Positions 23,189 through 30,147 of a stretch of DNA of 30,147 bases are shown piece after piece; positions within the stretch are counted from its first letter, which is position 1; every line of letters begins with the position of its first letter. The stretch covers positions 1-30,147 of the forward strand of contig CATZYY010000012.1 of NCBI GenBank assembly GCA_958426425.1, in the 5' to 3' direction. The notes under the pieces are model-generated. The model was not told the origin of the DNA and did not search any database. It was given only the letters and a program-made list of their open reading frames with translations. Source of the DNA: an uncultured Oscillospiraceae bacterium. GTDB lineage: Bacteria; Bacillota; Clostridia; Oscillospirales; Oscillospiraceae. A program made the position numbers and the translations under genes.

Positions 23189-23459
23189 GTCTGTCAAAAA
23201 AGAAGGAAAACTTGTGTGACGGGAAGGAAGAGAGTTACGAGAGGCTGCGCCCTCAGGCGCGTTTCGGAGCGCAACCGCCGCTGAAAGCGGCGGCACTTGG
23301 CGCGAAGATAACCCAGGAAGGGTTCCTCAAGGTGAATTGCCGCAAAGCGGCAAGAGAAGGTGGCCTGGGCCATTCGTTTTTAATCATAAGTTTTTTGAAG
23401 CTTATTAAAGGTTCAAAAAACTTGTTTAGCATGTCGAAAAGACTTTTTAAACATGCTGA
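23187..23459 (+). repeat. terminator-associated non-coding repeat, copy B
   Basis: About 270 bases, same element and same orientation as at 3356-3585. The core from GACGGGAAGG to GGGTTCCTC is identical over more than 100 bases. Copy B has an extra 45 bases (23329-23373) containing a small GCCGC/GCGGC hairpin. Its right part diverges, but both terminal hairpins are kept. It is enclosed by exact copies of a terminator hairpin that is unrelated to the one at copy A. With the promoter at 23082-23136 it accounts for the gene-free stretch 23065-23509. Confidence 0.85.
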
Positions 23460-23460
23460 A
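23425..23460. repeat. terminal hairpin of repeat copy B
   Basis: TTTAGCATGT pairs with ACATGCTGAA (one G-U), with an inner AAAAG/CTTTT stem and a one-base bulge. It is the counterpart of the palindrome at 3551-3589 and carries compensating base changes. The last two bases belong to the adjacent terminator copy. Confidence 0.75.
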
Positions 23461-23493
23461 GCCGGTGCGGAGCAACTGCTCCGCACCGGCTGA
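23459..23493. terminator. duplicated terminator hairpin, copy H2 (right of repeat copy B)
   Basis: Exact 35-base copy of 23154-23188, placed 16 bases after the alcohol dehydrogenase stop. On the minus strand it is followed by CAGCATG and lacks the T tract, as at copy A. Confidence 0.78.
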
Positions 23494-23509
23494 ATGAATT
23501 GGGGGAACT

Positions 23510-24700
23510 TTATTCCGGCGTACCAGCGGCCAGGTGCAAAATGGCCTCCATGTCGGCACTCTGGATCTTCACAAAGCCGCCGAAGGGGAATCCGGCGGGC
23601 TTCTCCGCCCGATGGGCGGCCATGGCGGGAATGTCCGCCTCCTTGGCGCCTACCTCCGCCAGTGTCACAGGCATACCCAGGGACCGGAAGAAGTTCCGCA
23701 GCCGGGCAATGCCCTCCCGGGCGGTGCGCTCCGGGTCGGCAAAGTCCATCTCGCAGCCGAAGACCCGCACGGCAAACTGCGCAAGCCGCATGGGGTTGTG
23801 GGGCAGGACGTAGGTCATCCAGGCGGGCAGCACCACCGCAAGACCGGCGCCGTGGGCGCAGTCGTAGAAGGCGGAGAGCTCGTGCTCGATCTGATGGCTG
23901 GCCCAGTCCTGCTGACGGCCCACGCCACAGGAGTCGTTGTGGGCCAGCATGCCCGCCCACATCAGGTCCGCCCGGGCCGCATAGTCGTCGGGGTTGGCCA
24001 GGGCCTTGGGGGCGGCGTCCAGAATGGTCTTCATCAGCGCCTCGCACAGCCGGTCCGTCAGGGCCACGTCGGGGGTGTTGGAGAAGTACCGCTCACAGAC
24101 GTGTGCCAGCATGTCCACAGCGCCGCAGGCGGTCTGATAGGCCGGCAGGGAGCAGGTGAACCGGGGATTCAGCACGGCAAACTTAGGGCGGATGATGTCG
24201 GTTTTGGGAGAGCCCCACTTGAGATTGCCCTTCTCCTGGGTGATGACGCAGCTGTTGGACCCCTCACTGCCGGCGGCGGAGATGGTCAGCACGGCGCCCA
24301 CCGGCAAAGAGGTCTCGATTTTTGCCTTGCCGGTAAAAAAGTCCCAAAAGTCCCCATGGTACCCGGCGCCCAGGCCGATGGCCTTGGCGGTATCGATGAC
24401 GCTGCCGCCGCCCAGGGCCAGCAGGAAGTCGGCGCCGGTCCGGCGGACCAGGTCAATGCCCTCGTAGACTTTGCCGCTGCGGGGGTTGGCCTGAATGCCG
24501 GAGAGCTCGGCAAAGGGGATGCCGGCGGCAGTCAGGGAGGCGGTGACGGCGTCATAGGCGCCGTTGCGCTTGACGGACCCGCCGCCGTAAACTAAAAGTA
24601 CGCTGCTGCCGCCGAACCGCCGCACCAGGGCGCCGGTGTTTTGTTCCTCTCCGTCGCCGAAGGCAAAGAGAGTGGGGGAGTAGAAGGTAAAATTATTCAT
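23510..24700 (-). CDS. iron-containing alcohol dehydrogenase (butanol dehydrogenase type)
   Basis: A 396-residue group III alcohol dehydrogenase that should reduce aldehydes to alcohols with NAD(P)H during fermentation. The cofactor loop GGGS is at 97-100. The metal ligands are D196, H200 (DMLAHVCERYF), H269 (ASHQIEHELSAFYD) and H283 (CAHGAGLAVVLP). The combination with the ADFLLALGGGSVIDTAK region resembles the BdhA/YugJ/YqhD group. It starts 34 bases after the XRE regulator gene on the same strand with an AAAGGA site, so the two form an operon. Its terminator has been split by a repeat element. The exact substrate is not predictable. Confidence 0.9.
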   Translation of the reverse strand: MNNFTFYSPTLFAFGDGEEQNTGALVRRFGGSSVLLVYGGGSVKRNGAYDAVTASLTAAGIPFAELSGIQANPRSGKVYEGIDLVRRTGADFLLALGGGSVIDTAKAIGLGAGYHGDFWDFFTGKAKIETSLPVGAVLTISAAGSEGSNSCVITQEKGNLKWGSPKTDIIRPKFAVLNPRFTCSLPAYQTACGAVDMLAHVCERYFSNTPDVALTDRLCEALMKTILDAAPKALANPDDYAARADLMWAGMLAHNDSCGVGRQQDWASHQIEHELSAFYDCAHGAGLAVVLPAWMTYVLPHNPMRLAQFAVRVFGCEMDFADPERTAREGIARLRNFFRSLGMPVTLAEVGAKEADIPAMAAHRAEKPAGFPFGGFVKIQSADMEAILHLAAGTPE

Positions 24701-24734
24701 AATTCACATTCCTTTCCGTGATTTGCAAATGGGG

Positions 24735-25217
24735 TCAGTCCCGCCTGGACAAGAGTACGTCAAAAACAAGCAGGAGCAGGGCCAGCATCATCAGACAGCC
24801 TCCGTCTGCGGCAATGGGACCCATCCAGTGATATAACAGAGCGGTCCCAATCCGACCGATATTATAATACCACTGATCCGTTTGCAGTGCCCAAAAAATC
24901 GCTCCGACCAGCCCTGCCAAAGCCATCAGGACACCGAGGGACCCCATCCACAGGTATACCCGCCGGAACCACTGCCGCCACAGGGGCAGGGGCGGATTGG
25001 AGGGAGGGGCGGCCTCCGGCGGCTTGTCCAGCAGCAGATCGTCAGCGGAGACGCCGAAAATGCGGCACAGCTGGAGGATCTTTTCCGTGTCGGGGAGGGA
25101 TTCGTTGGTCTCCCAGTGGCTGACGGCCTGTCGGGAGACTCCCAGCTGAGCGGCCAGGGCCTCCTGGGACAGGCCGGCGCTGCGGCGACGGAGGGCAATT
25201 TTTTCACCAATGGTCAT
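24735..25217 (-). CDS. XRE-family regulator with C-terminal membrane helices
   Basis: A 160-residue protein. The N-terminal helix-turn-helix (about 5-60: IALRRRSAGLSQEALAAQLGVSRQAVSHWETNESLPDTEKILQLCRIFGVSADDLL) is of the Cro/CI type. A proline-rich linker and two hydrophobic segments (about 92-112 and 135-156) follow, so the DNA-binding domain is probably tethered to the membrane. The ATG at 25217 has an AAAGGAG site; a longer in-frame version is rejected. A 21-base palindrome lies just upstream, probably its own operator. It is co-transcribed with the alcohol dehydrogenase, which it may regulate. Signal unknown. Confidence 0.87.
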   Translation of the reverse strand: MTIGEKIALRRRSAGLSQEALAAQLGVSRQAVSHWETNESLPDTEKILQLCRIFGVSADDLLLDKPPEAAPPSNPPLPLWRQWFRRVYLWMGSLGVLMALAGLVGAIFWALQTDQWYYNIGRIGTALLYHWMGPIAADGGCLMMLALLLLVFDVLLSRRD

Positions 25218-25234
25218 GGGGACAACTCCTTTCC

Positions 25235-25255
25235 GTGATACCCTCAGGGTATCAC
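25235..25255. promoter_or_regulatory. palindromic operator upstream of the XRE gene
   Basis: Perfect 10-bp arms GTGATACCCT and AGGGTATCAC around one base, 17 bases upstream of the XRE start codon and just before the AAAGGAG site. With no T tract on the coding strand and an XRE gene behind it, an operator is more likely than a terminator. I did not find a convincing -35/-10 pair next to it. Confidence 0.7.
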
Positions 25256-25284
25256 AGACCTGCCGGGAAGTCTGCCCCGGCGGC

Positions 25285-25320
25285 CGGGCAATTCCGCAAT
25301 TTTCCCTTGCGGACTGCCCG
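25285..25320 (-). other. nested hairpin after the D-2-hydroxyacid dehydrogenase gene
   Basis: CGGGCA/TGCCCG outside and CCGCAA/TTGCGG inside form a two-level stem 18 bases after the gene's stop. No U-run follows, so it may be a weak terminator or a 3'-end stabiliser. Confidence 0.5.
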
Positions 25321-25338
25321 CCGGGAGCGCTGCGGCCG

Positions 25339-26310
25339 TCAGTACCCCCGCGTCCGGTCCACCAGACCGGCCAGGGGCCGCCCGGCGGCATAATTGCGCA
25401 GGTCCGCGCAAAACAGCTCCACGTTTCGGTCGCAGGTGTAGCCCAGGGTCATATTTCCGGAGACGTGGGGGGTCAGGATGAGATTTTTGGCCTCCCACAG
25501 GGGGTGGTCCTTGGGCAGAGGCTCCGGGTCCATGACGTCCAGGGCGGCGCCGGCCAGACGGCCGCTGTTCAATGCTTCGATCAGCGGCTCCTGCTCGATG
25601 GCGGTGCCCCGCCCCACGTTGATGACGTAGGCATCGGAGGGCAGCAGGGCGATGCGGTCCCGGTTCAGAATATGTACGGTTTCCGCCGTGCCCGGCAGAC
25701 CCATGATGAGGATCTTCGTCTGGGGCAGCACCGCGTCCAGCTCCGCGATGGGGCGGACCTGGTCAAAGGCCGGGTGGGGCCGTCCGCTGCGGCTGAGGCC
25801 CAGAATGTGGGCGGCGCCCATGCCCCGCATTCGCTCCGCCACGTTGATGCCGATGTTGCCAGTGCCCAGAATGGTGAATGTATTGTCCCGAATGGACCGG
25901 ACGGCCAGCTGGTTGGACCAGCCCCGATTGCGGACCACTTCCTCATACTCCGGCATCCGCCGCAGCAGCATCAGCGTCACCATGACCACATGCTCGGCAA
26001 TGGTGACGCCGTAGACGTTGGAGTTGGTCAGCAGGCACTCCGGGTTGGCAAAGATGGCGGGGTCCTTGCAGTAGGGGTCCACACCGGCGAAGGAGCAGCA
26101 ATACCACTTCAAAGAAGTGGGCGCGGCGCGCAGCAGGTCCGGGGAGTGGGCGTAGAGGATCTCGCAGTCCTGGAGGCAGGCCTTGGCCTCCTCAAACTGG
26201 TCCAGGGTGAAAAAATGAGCGGTGAAGCCCGTCTCTGCGGCGGCCTTCAGGATTTGATCCCTGTGGGCCTGGGTGAGGAATTCCTGATAGACACAGATGT
26301 TACGGCTCAT
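25339..26310 (-). CDS. D-isomer-specific 2-hydroxyacid dehydrogenase
   Basis: A 323-residue NAD(P)-dependent enzyme that interconverts 2-keto acids and D-2-hydroxy acids. The nucleotide-binding loop LGTGNIG is at 148-154. The catalytic triad is R234 (VGRGTAI), E263 (DPEPLP) and H282 (TPHVSG). NVYGVTIAEHVVM (98-110) is the family's conserved hinge helix. The ATG at 26310 has an AAAAAGGAG site; the start overlaps the end of the upstream FAD gene by 11 bases, so the two are coupled. An upstream in-frame extension has no ribosome site. Substrate unknown. Confidence 0.9.
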   Translation of the reverse strand: MSRNICVYQEFLTQAHRDQILKAAAETGFTAHFFTLDQFEEAKACLQDCEILYAHSPDLLRAAPTSLKWYCCSFAGVDPYCKDPAIFANPECLLTNSNVYGVTIAEHVVMVTLMLLRRMPEYEEVVRNRGWSNQLAVRSIRDNTFTILGTGNIGINVAERMRGMGAAHILGLSRSGRPHPAFDQVRPIAELDAVLPQTKILIMGLPGTAETVHILNRDRIALLPSDAYVINVGRGTAIEQEPLIEALNSGRLAGAALDVMDPEPLPKDHPLWEAKNLILTPHVSGNMTLGYTCDRNVELFCADLRNYAAGRPLAGLVDRTRGY

Positions 26311-27910
26311 AGTTCGACTCCTTTTTATAAATGTCATAGACCTGCTCCGCACAGCGCATCCCATCCGCCGCGGCGGAGAGAATGCCGCCGGCGTAGCCGG
26401 CGCCCTCCCCGCAGGGGTGCAGCCCCCGGAGAGAGGATTCACAGTGTTCATCCCGGAGGATGCGGACCGGGGAGGAGGACCGGCTCTCCACCGCCGTCAG
26501 CACGGCGTCGGGAGCGTCATAGCCCCGGAGCTTTTTCCCCAGCAGGGGAAGGGCCTCCGCCAGAGCCTCCGCCACAAAGGGAGGCAGGCAATCCCAGAGA
26601 TCGCACCAGGTGACGCCGGGGCGGTAGGAGGGCAATACCCGACCGGGTCCGGAGGAGGGGCGGCGGGCCAAAAAGTCCTCCACCCGCTGGGCCGGGGCGT
26701 GGAAGCCCCCGCCGCCCAAGGTAAAGGCCGCCTCCTCCAGCCGCCGCTGGAAGGCGATGCCCGCCAGGGGACCGTCGCCGCCGAAGTCCTCCGGCGTGAT
26801 GCCCACCAGCATGGCGCCGTTGATATTCTCCTTGTCCCGGGCATACTCGCTCATACCGTTGGTGACCACCCGGCTCTGTTCGGAGGCGGCGGCTACCACC
26901 TCGCCTCCGGGGCAGACGCAGAAGGAGAACACGCCCCGGCCGCCCGGCAGGTGGCAGGAGAGCTTGTAGGTGGAGGCCGGCAGCCCCGGGTGCCCCGCAA
27001 AGCGCCGGTACTGGGCGGCGTCCACGTCGGACTGCCGGTGCTCAATCCGCACGCCTACGGCAAAGGGCTTGGCCTCCATGGCAGCGCCCCGGACGTGGAG
27101 CAGTTCAAAGGTGTCCCGGGCGGAGTGGCCGGGGCACAGGACCAGGCGGCGGCAGGGCAGGGAGTAGGTGCCCTCCGGCCCTTCCACAGTGATGGCCGAG
27201 AGGGTTCCGTTCTCCACAGTTAAGTCGCTGAGGCGACTCTCAAACCGGATGTCCGTTCCCATCTCCAGCAGCTCCCGCCGCAGATTTTTCAGGGCGATGT
27301 GGAGAAAGTTGGTACCCACGTGGGGCTTGGCGTCGATGAGAATGTCCTCCGGTGCGCCGCAGCGGACCAGGGCCTCCAGAATGAAGCGGTGGCGGAGGTC
27401 CCTGGTGCCGGTGTTCAGCTTTCCGTCGGAAAAGGCACCGGCGCCGCCCTCGCCGAATTGGACGTTGCTGGTGATGTCCAGCTCTCCCGTGGACCAGAAC
27501 CGCTCCACGTCGGCTTTGCGGGCGTCTACGGGTTTTCCCCGCTCCAGCAAGATGGGCCGCAGGCCCGCTTGGGCCAGTACCCACGCCGCGAACAGGCCCG
27601 CCGGGCCGGCGCCCACCACCACCGGCGGCACCGCCGGTGCCGGCAGAGGGGCAGGGGGCGCATAGACGGGGGCGGGTTCCAATCGGGTGATCTTTTTGCT
27701 GCGGCAGCGGCGCAGGACGGCGGCCTCGTTCTTCACAGCGGCGGCCACGGTGTACACCAGAGAGACCTCCTCCCGGGCGTCCACACTGCGGCGCAGAACC
27801 CGCAGGTCCGTCAGGTCCGTCTCCCGCACCCGCAGCAGTCGGACAGCGGCAGCGGTCAGCGCCTCCATGCCGGCGCCGGGGGGCAGCTTTATGGATTCGA
27901 TTTTCAGCAA
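26300..27910 (-). CDS. FAD-dependent dehydrogenase (COG2509-like)
   Basis: A 536-residue flavoprotein. After an N-terminal region of about 90 residues (small RNA-binding-like alpha/beta section LRVRETDLTDLRVLRRSVDARE) comes the FAD-binding GAGPAGLFAAWVLAQAG motif (about 101-117), then GKLNTGT, a GTNFLHIALKNLRREL segment and the C-terminal ALHPCGEGAGYAGGI-like loop (seen as GLHPCGEGAGYAGGI) contacting FAD. The layout matches uncharacterised bacterial FAD dehydrogenases. The start is a TTG at 27910, eight bases after AGGAG, as no ATG or GTG gives the full N-terminus. Substrate and physiological role are unknown. Confidence 0.85.
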   Translation of the reverse strand: MLKIESIKLPPGAGMEALTAAAVRLLRVRETDLTDLRVLRRSVDAREEVSLVYTVAAAVKNEAAVLRRCRSKKITRLEPAPVYAPPAPLPAPAVPPVVVGAGPAGLFAAWVLAQAGLRPILLERGKPVDARKADVERFWSTGELDITSNVQFGEGGAGAFSDGKLNTGTRDLRHRFILEALVRCGAPEDILIDAKPHVGTNFLHIALKNLRRELLEMGTDIRFESRLSDLTVENGTLSAITVEGPEGTYSLPCRRLVLCPGHSARDTFELLHVRGAAMEAKPFAVGVRIEHRQSDVDAAQYRRFAGHPGLPASTYKLSCHLPGGRGVFSFCVCPGGEVVAAASEQSRVVTNGMSEYARDKENINGAMLVGITPEDFGGDGPLAGIAFQRRLEEAAFTLGGGGFHAPAQRVEDFLARRPSSGPGRVLPSYRPGVTWCDLWDCLPPFVAEALAEALPLLGKKLRGYDAPDAVLTAVESRSSSPVRILRDEHCESSLRGLHPCGEGAGYAGGILSAAADGMRCAEQVYDIYKKESNYEP

Positions 27911-27948
27911 GGCAACCGCTCCTTCTCTGGGGTCTTTCAGTAGCTTTC

Positions 27949-27977
27949 ATCATACCACAGTTTTCCCATCAGGAAAA
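27949..27977 (-). promoter_or_regulatory. extended -10 promoter for the FAD dehydrogenase operon
   Basis: Minus strand: TATGAT at 27949-27954 preceded by TGG (TG one base upstream, an extended -10), with a weak TTTTCC -35 box 17 bases further up. The start point lies about 30 bases before the TTG start codon. Confidence 0.6.
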
Positions 27978-27995
27978 CCGCCCCAGAGGAAAGTG

Positions 27996-28049
27996 TTCAA
28001 AAATTCTTCAAAAACCTTTCAGACTTTTTTAAGTTGCCGCCACTATACT
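27996..28049 (+). promoter_or_regulatory. 11-bp direct-repeat array and -10 box of htrA
   Basis: Three 11-base units follow each other without a gap: TTCAAAAATTC (27996-28006), TTCAAAAACCT (28007-28017) and TTCAGACTTTT (28018-28028), with a further TTAAG starting at 28029. A TATACT box follows at 28044-28049. Spacing and phase match the Pho-box promoter of pstS (first repeat to -10 about 48-50 bases), and CTATACTGTGGCC is identical in both. This points to an OmpR/PhoB-type regulator. The other bases up to 28201 form a leader of about 145 nt in which I recognise nothing further. Confidence 0.62.
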
Positions 28050-28201
28050 GTGGCCAAAGGATGAGGGAGGGGACCTGAAAGAGGCATCCCGCCCGGCAGA
28101 ATTTAAAGTTCTGACAAATTTCTTTCACACCACAGACACGAAGTCCTGCTAAGATCCGTTCTAATAAGCAGATCGGTGGGATACAATAGGAGGAACCGAG
28201 T

Positions 28202-29602
28202 ATGTATAACGACGAAAAGAATCTGTATCACTACACATATCGCAAGGACGGCAGCGAGAGCGCTTATACCCCCGAGGTGGAGGCGAAGCCCTCTGTGGAC
28301 GATCAGCTCCGTGCCTTCCAGAGCCAGAACCAGAACGGGCCCCAGCAGCCCATTCAGGAGATGAAGCCAGTGAAGAAAAACCGCATGGGATTGAAGATCA
28401 CAGCCCTGGCCCTGTGCTGTGCCCTGCTGGGCGGCGCTGTGGGCGGCGGTGTGGCCTGGGGCATCAGCCAGGCGCCCAGCGATAGTTCCATCAACGTCAG
28501 CAGCCGGCCCGCCACCACCGTATCCATCAATACCGTGGACGGCAAGAACGCCATGAGCGACGCCGAGGTGTATGCCGCCAACGTCAACAGCGTGGTGTCC
28601 ATCCGCACCAGCGCCACCAGCGGCACCAACTTCTTCGGCCAGACGGTGGAGACCGCCTCCGCCGGCTCCGGTTTTGTGCTGACGGCGGACGGCTATATCG
28701 TTACCAACTACCACGTGGTCAAGGATGCCGATACTGTCACCGTCACCATGTATAACGGCGATGAGTACAATGCCCTGTATGTGGGCGGCGACGAGGACTA
28801 TGATATCGCCGTCATCAAGGTGGAGGCAACCGGACTGCAGGCCGTGACCCTGGGTGACAGCAGTAACCTGAACGTGGGCGACCACGTGCTGGCCATTGGC
28901 AACCCCCTGGGTGAGCTGACCTTCTCCATGTCCGGCGGCATGGTTTCCAGCGTGAACCGGACCATCAACGTGGACGGTACCCCCTTCAACATGATCCAGA
29001 CGGACGCCTCCATCAACCCCGGCAACTCCGGCGGCCCCCTGCTTAACAGCTACGGCGAGGTGGTGGGCATCGTCTCCGCCAAGTACTCCAGCTACTCTGA
29101 CGAGTCCGTGGAGGGCCTGGGCTTCGCCATCCCCATCAACGACGTCTACGCCATGATCGAGGACATCATGACCAACGGCTACGTCACCAACAAGCCCTAT
29201 CTGGGCATCACCGTCGGCACTATGACGGAACAGATGGCAGCCCAGTACCGCTATGACGTGACCTCCGGCGTGTTCGTCTACTCCGTGGAGGAGGGCAGCG
29301 CCGCTGAGAAGGCGGGCCTCCAGATGGGCGACGTCATTACCAAGGTGGACGACAGCAGCGTTTCCAGCCTGGAGGATCTGACCGCCGTCAAAAAGCAGTA
29401 TTCCGCCGGGGATACCGTGACGCTTACGGTCTATCGGCAGGGGGAGACCATCACCGTGGATCTGACCTGGGACGCCACTCCCGCTGAGACCGGAACCGAC
29501 GAGACGCAGGATCAGACCACACAGGGCAGCGATCAGTATGGCAACCAGTACGGCGGGTTCAGCGATCCCTACGATCTGTTTGACTATTTCTTCGGCCGGT
29601 GA
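28202..29602 (+). CDS. htrA: membrane-anchored HtrA/DegP-family serine protease
   Basis: A 466-residue quality-control protease. The first 60 residues are a polar cytoplasmic tail, then one membrane helix (about 65-88), so the rest is outside the membrane. The trypsin-like domain (about 120-325) has the full triad: H171 (TNYHVV), D201 (DYDIAVI) and S276 (PGNSGGPL). A single PDZ domain follows (about 332-425, YLGIT to VDLTW), then a Gly/Gln/Asp-rich tail ending in aromatic residues. These enzymes degrade misfolded secreted proteins. The start has an AGGAGG site. The 11-bp repeat array upstream suggests stress control by a response regulator, as with CssR in Bacillus; the regulator itself is not identified. 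Confidence 0.93.
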   Translation: MYNDEKNLYHYTYRKDGSESAYTPEVEAKPSVDDQLRAFQSQNQNGPQQPIQEMKPVKKNRMGLKITALALCCALLGGAVGGGVAWGISQAPSDSSINVSSRPATTVSINTVDGKNAMSDAEVYAANVNSVVSIRTSATSGTNFFGQTVETASAGSGFVLTADGYIVTNYHVVKDADTVTVTMYNGDEYNALYVGGDEDYDIAVIKVEATGLQAVTLGDSSNLNVGDHVLAIGNPLGELTFSMSGGMVSSVNRTINVDGTPFNMIQTDASINPGNSGGPLLNSYGEVVGIVSAKYSSYSDESVEGLGFAIPINDVYAMIEDIMTNGYVTNKPYLGITVGTMTEQMAAQYRYDVTSGVFVYSVEEGSAAEKAGLQMGDVITKVDDSSVSSLEDLTAVKKQYSAGDTVTLTVYRQGETITVDLTWDATPAETGTDETQDQTTQGSDQYGNQYGGFSDPYDLFDYFFGR

Positions 29603-29759
29603 GACGGCCTTGAACAGCACCGACGCATCGCACCCGAGGAGGTCTGCGGCAGCCGCTGCGGAAAGGCAAAACCTCCATGCGGCGGGAGCGGCGTGTGGAT
29701 ATAGACCCTATCTGCCAAATGGAACTGACAGTGATAAAAATGAATGACACCATGAAAAA

Positions 29760-29789
29760 ACGCGCGCCGGGGAAACCCGGCGCGCGTTT
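29760..29789. terminator. probable bidirectional terminator after htrA
   Basis: Perfect 12-bp stem ACGCGCGCCGGG/CCCGGCGCGCGT with a GAAA loop, preceded by AAAAAA and followed by only TT beyond the stem. The U-run is strong on the minus strand and weak on the plus strand. Confidence 0.65.
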
Positions 29790-29847
29790 GCCGTTGGAAC
29801 AGCGGGAGACTTTTTGCGGGAAAACTCCGCCTTTCTTCCCACCGCTC

Positions 29848-29876
29848 TTGCGCTTTTAGACGGGGAATGATACAAT
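29848..29876 (+). promoter_or_regulatory. SigA-type promoter for ychF
   Basis: TTGCGC at 29848-29853 and TACAAT at 29871-29876 with a 17-base spacer, followed by AAAGGAG at 29896-29902. Confidence 0.7.
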
Positions 29877-29912
29877 ACACAGTTGAAAATACGGCAAAGG
29901 AGATTTGCTTTT

Positions 29913-30147
29913 ATGAAGCTCGGTATTGTGGGACTTCCAAATGTAGGAAAATCCACCCTGTTCAACGCCATTACCAACGCCGGCGCCGAAAGCGCCAACT
30001 ACCCCTTCTGCACCATTGACCCCAACGTGGGCATGGTGGCCGTGCCGGACGAGCGGCTGGACCACCTGGCGGAGATCTATGAGCCGGACAAGAAGACCCC
30101 GGCGGTGGTGGAATTCGTGGATATCGCGGGCCTGGTGAAGGGCGCCA
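29913..30147 (+). CDS. ychF: redox-regulated ATPase YchF, N-terminal part (cut by window end)
   Basis: The first 78 codons read MKLGIVGLPNVGKSTLFNAITN and onward. The P-loop GLPNVGKST is at residues 7-15, NYPFCTIDPNVG follows at about 29-40, and VDIAGLVKGA (about 69-78) is the G3 region. These are diagnostic of the Obg-like YchF/OLA1 family, which prefers ATP over GTP and binds ribosomes. The start follows an AAAGGAG site by 10 bases, with its own promoter upstream. The rest lies outside the window. Confidence 0.95.
   Translation, partial: MKLGIVGLPNVGKSTLFNAITNAGAESANYPFCTIDPNVGMVAVPDERLDHLAEIYEPDKKTPAVVEFVDIAGLVKGA

Larger units (their letters stand above)
29603..29912. other. intergenic region between htrA and ychF
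   Basis: The 310 bases hold no credible gene. They contain the hairpin at 29760-29789 and the ychF promoter at 29848-29876. The first 150 bases show nothing I can name; a 60-codon frame there runs straight through the hairpin. Confidence 0.6.

Noticed and set aside
25235..25255. Palindrome as terminator of the D-2-hydroxyacid dehydrogenase transcript
   Set aside because: It has no T tract and sits directly before the XRE ribosome site; an operator explains it better.
28103..29620. 505-codon minus-strand frame opposite htrA
   Set aside because: His/Gly/Val-rich shadow of a clear HtrA protein; no ribosome site or family resemblance.
29677..29859. 60-codon frame downstream of htrA
   Set aside because: It runs through the 12-bp hairpin at 29760-29787 and has no good ribosome site.
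1..30147. tRNA, rRNA, CRISPR array, prophage or replication origin
   Set aside because: Looked for throughout; no cloverleaf ends, regular spacer-repeat pattern, phage genes or DnaA-box cluster was seen.

Overview
The window is a gene-dense, high-GC (clearly above 55% by eye) bacterial chromosome segment. Gene content (ECF sigma factor with a DUF4179 partner, MtaB, Lsa-type ABC-F, HtrA with an N-terminal membrane anchor, clostridial-type butanol dehydrogenase, strong AGGAGG ribosome binding sites) suggests a Gram-positive Clostridia member, most like the high-GC Oscillospiraceae (Flavonifractor/Oscillibacter-type gut bacteria). The genus is an inference. No rRNA, tRNA, CRISPR array, prophage or transposase gene was seen.

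Left part (1-9750): the 3' end of recG and a beta-carbonic anhydrase; an ECF sigma factor translationally coupled to a DUF4179 membrane protein; a convergent minus-strand pair mtaB-yfbR; then a plus-strand run of cysteine desulfurase, MATE exporter, rlmA and an isochorismatase-like hydrolase. The divergent mtaB and desulfurase genes are driven by two well-formed promoters that face each other and overlap.

Middle (9759-18900), all minus strand: a complete phosphate-starvation operon in the order pstS, pstC, pstA, pstB, phoU, an HD-domain phosphohydrolase, a PhoB-like regulator and a PhoR-like kinase. It is preceded by a Pho-box array with 11-bp period. An Lsa-family ABC-F gene follows after a 240-base leader that ends in an intrinsic terminator, which looks like an attenuator.

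Right part (18958-30147): a minus-strand marR plus heterodimeric ABC exporter operon with a consensus promoter; an XRE regulator/iron alcohol dehydrogenase operon with a large palindromic operator; a FAD dehydrogenase/D-2-hydroxyacid dehydrogenase pair; htrA on the plus strand behind another 11-bp-periodic repeat array; and the start of ychF.

The most unusual signal is a non-coding repeat present twice (about 3356-3585 and 23187-23459). Both copies sit inside an intrinsic terminator. At each locus the local terminator hairpin is present as an exact copy on both sides of the element, although the two loci have unrelated hairpins. The element lies in the same orientation relative to the terminator both times. 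This looks like a mobile or structured element that targets terminators and duplicates the hairpin, leaving the host gene with a hairpin on its side.
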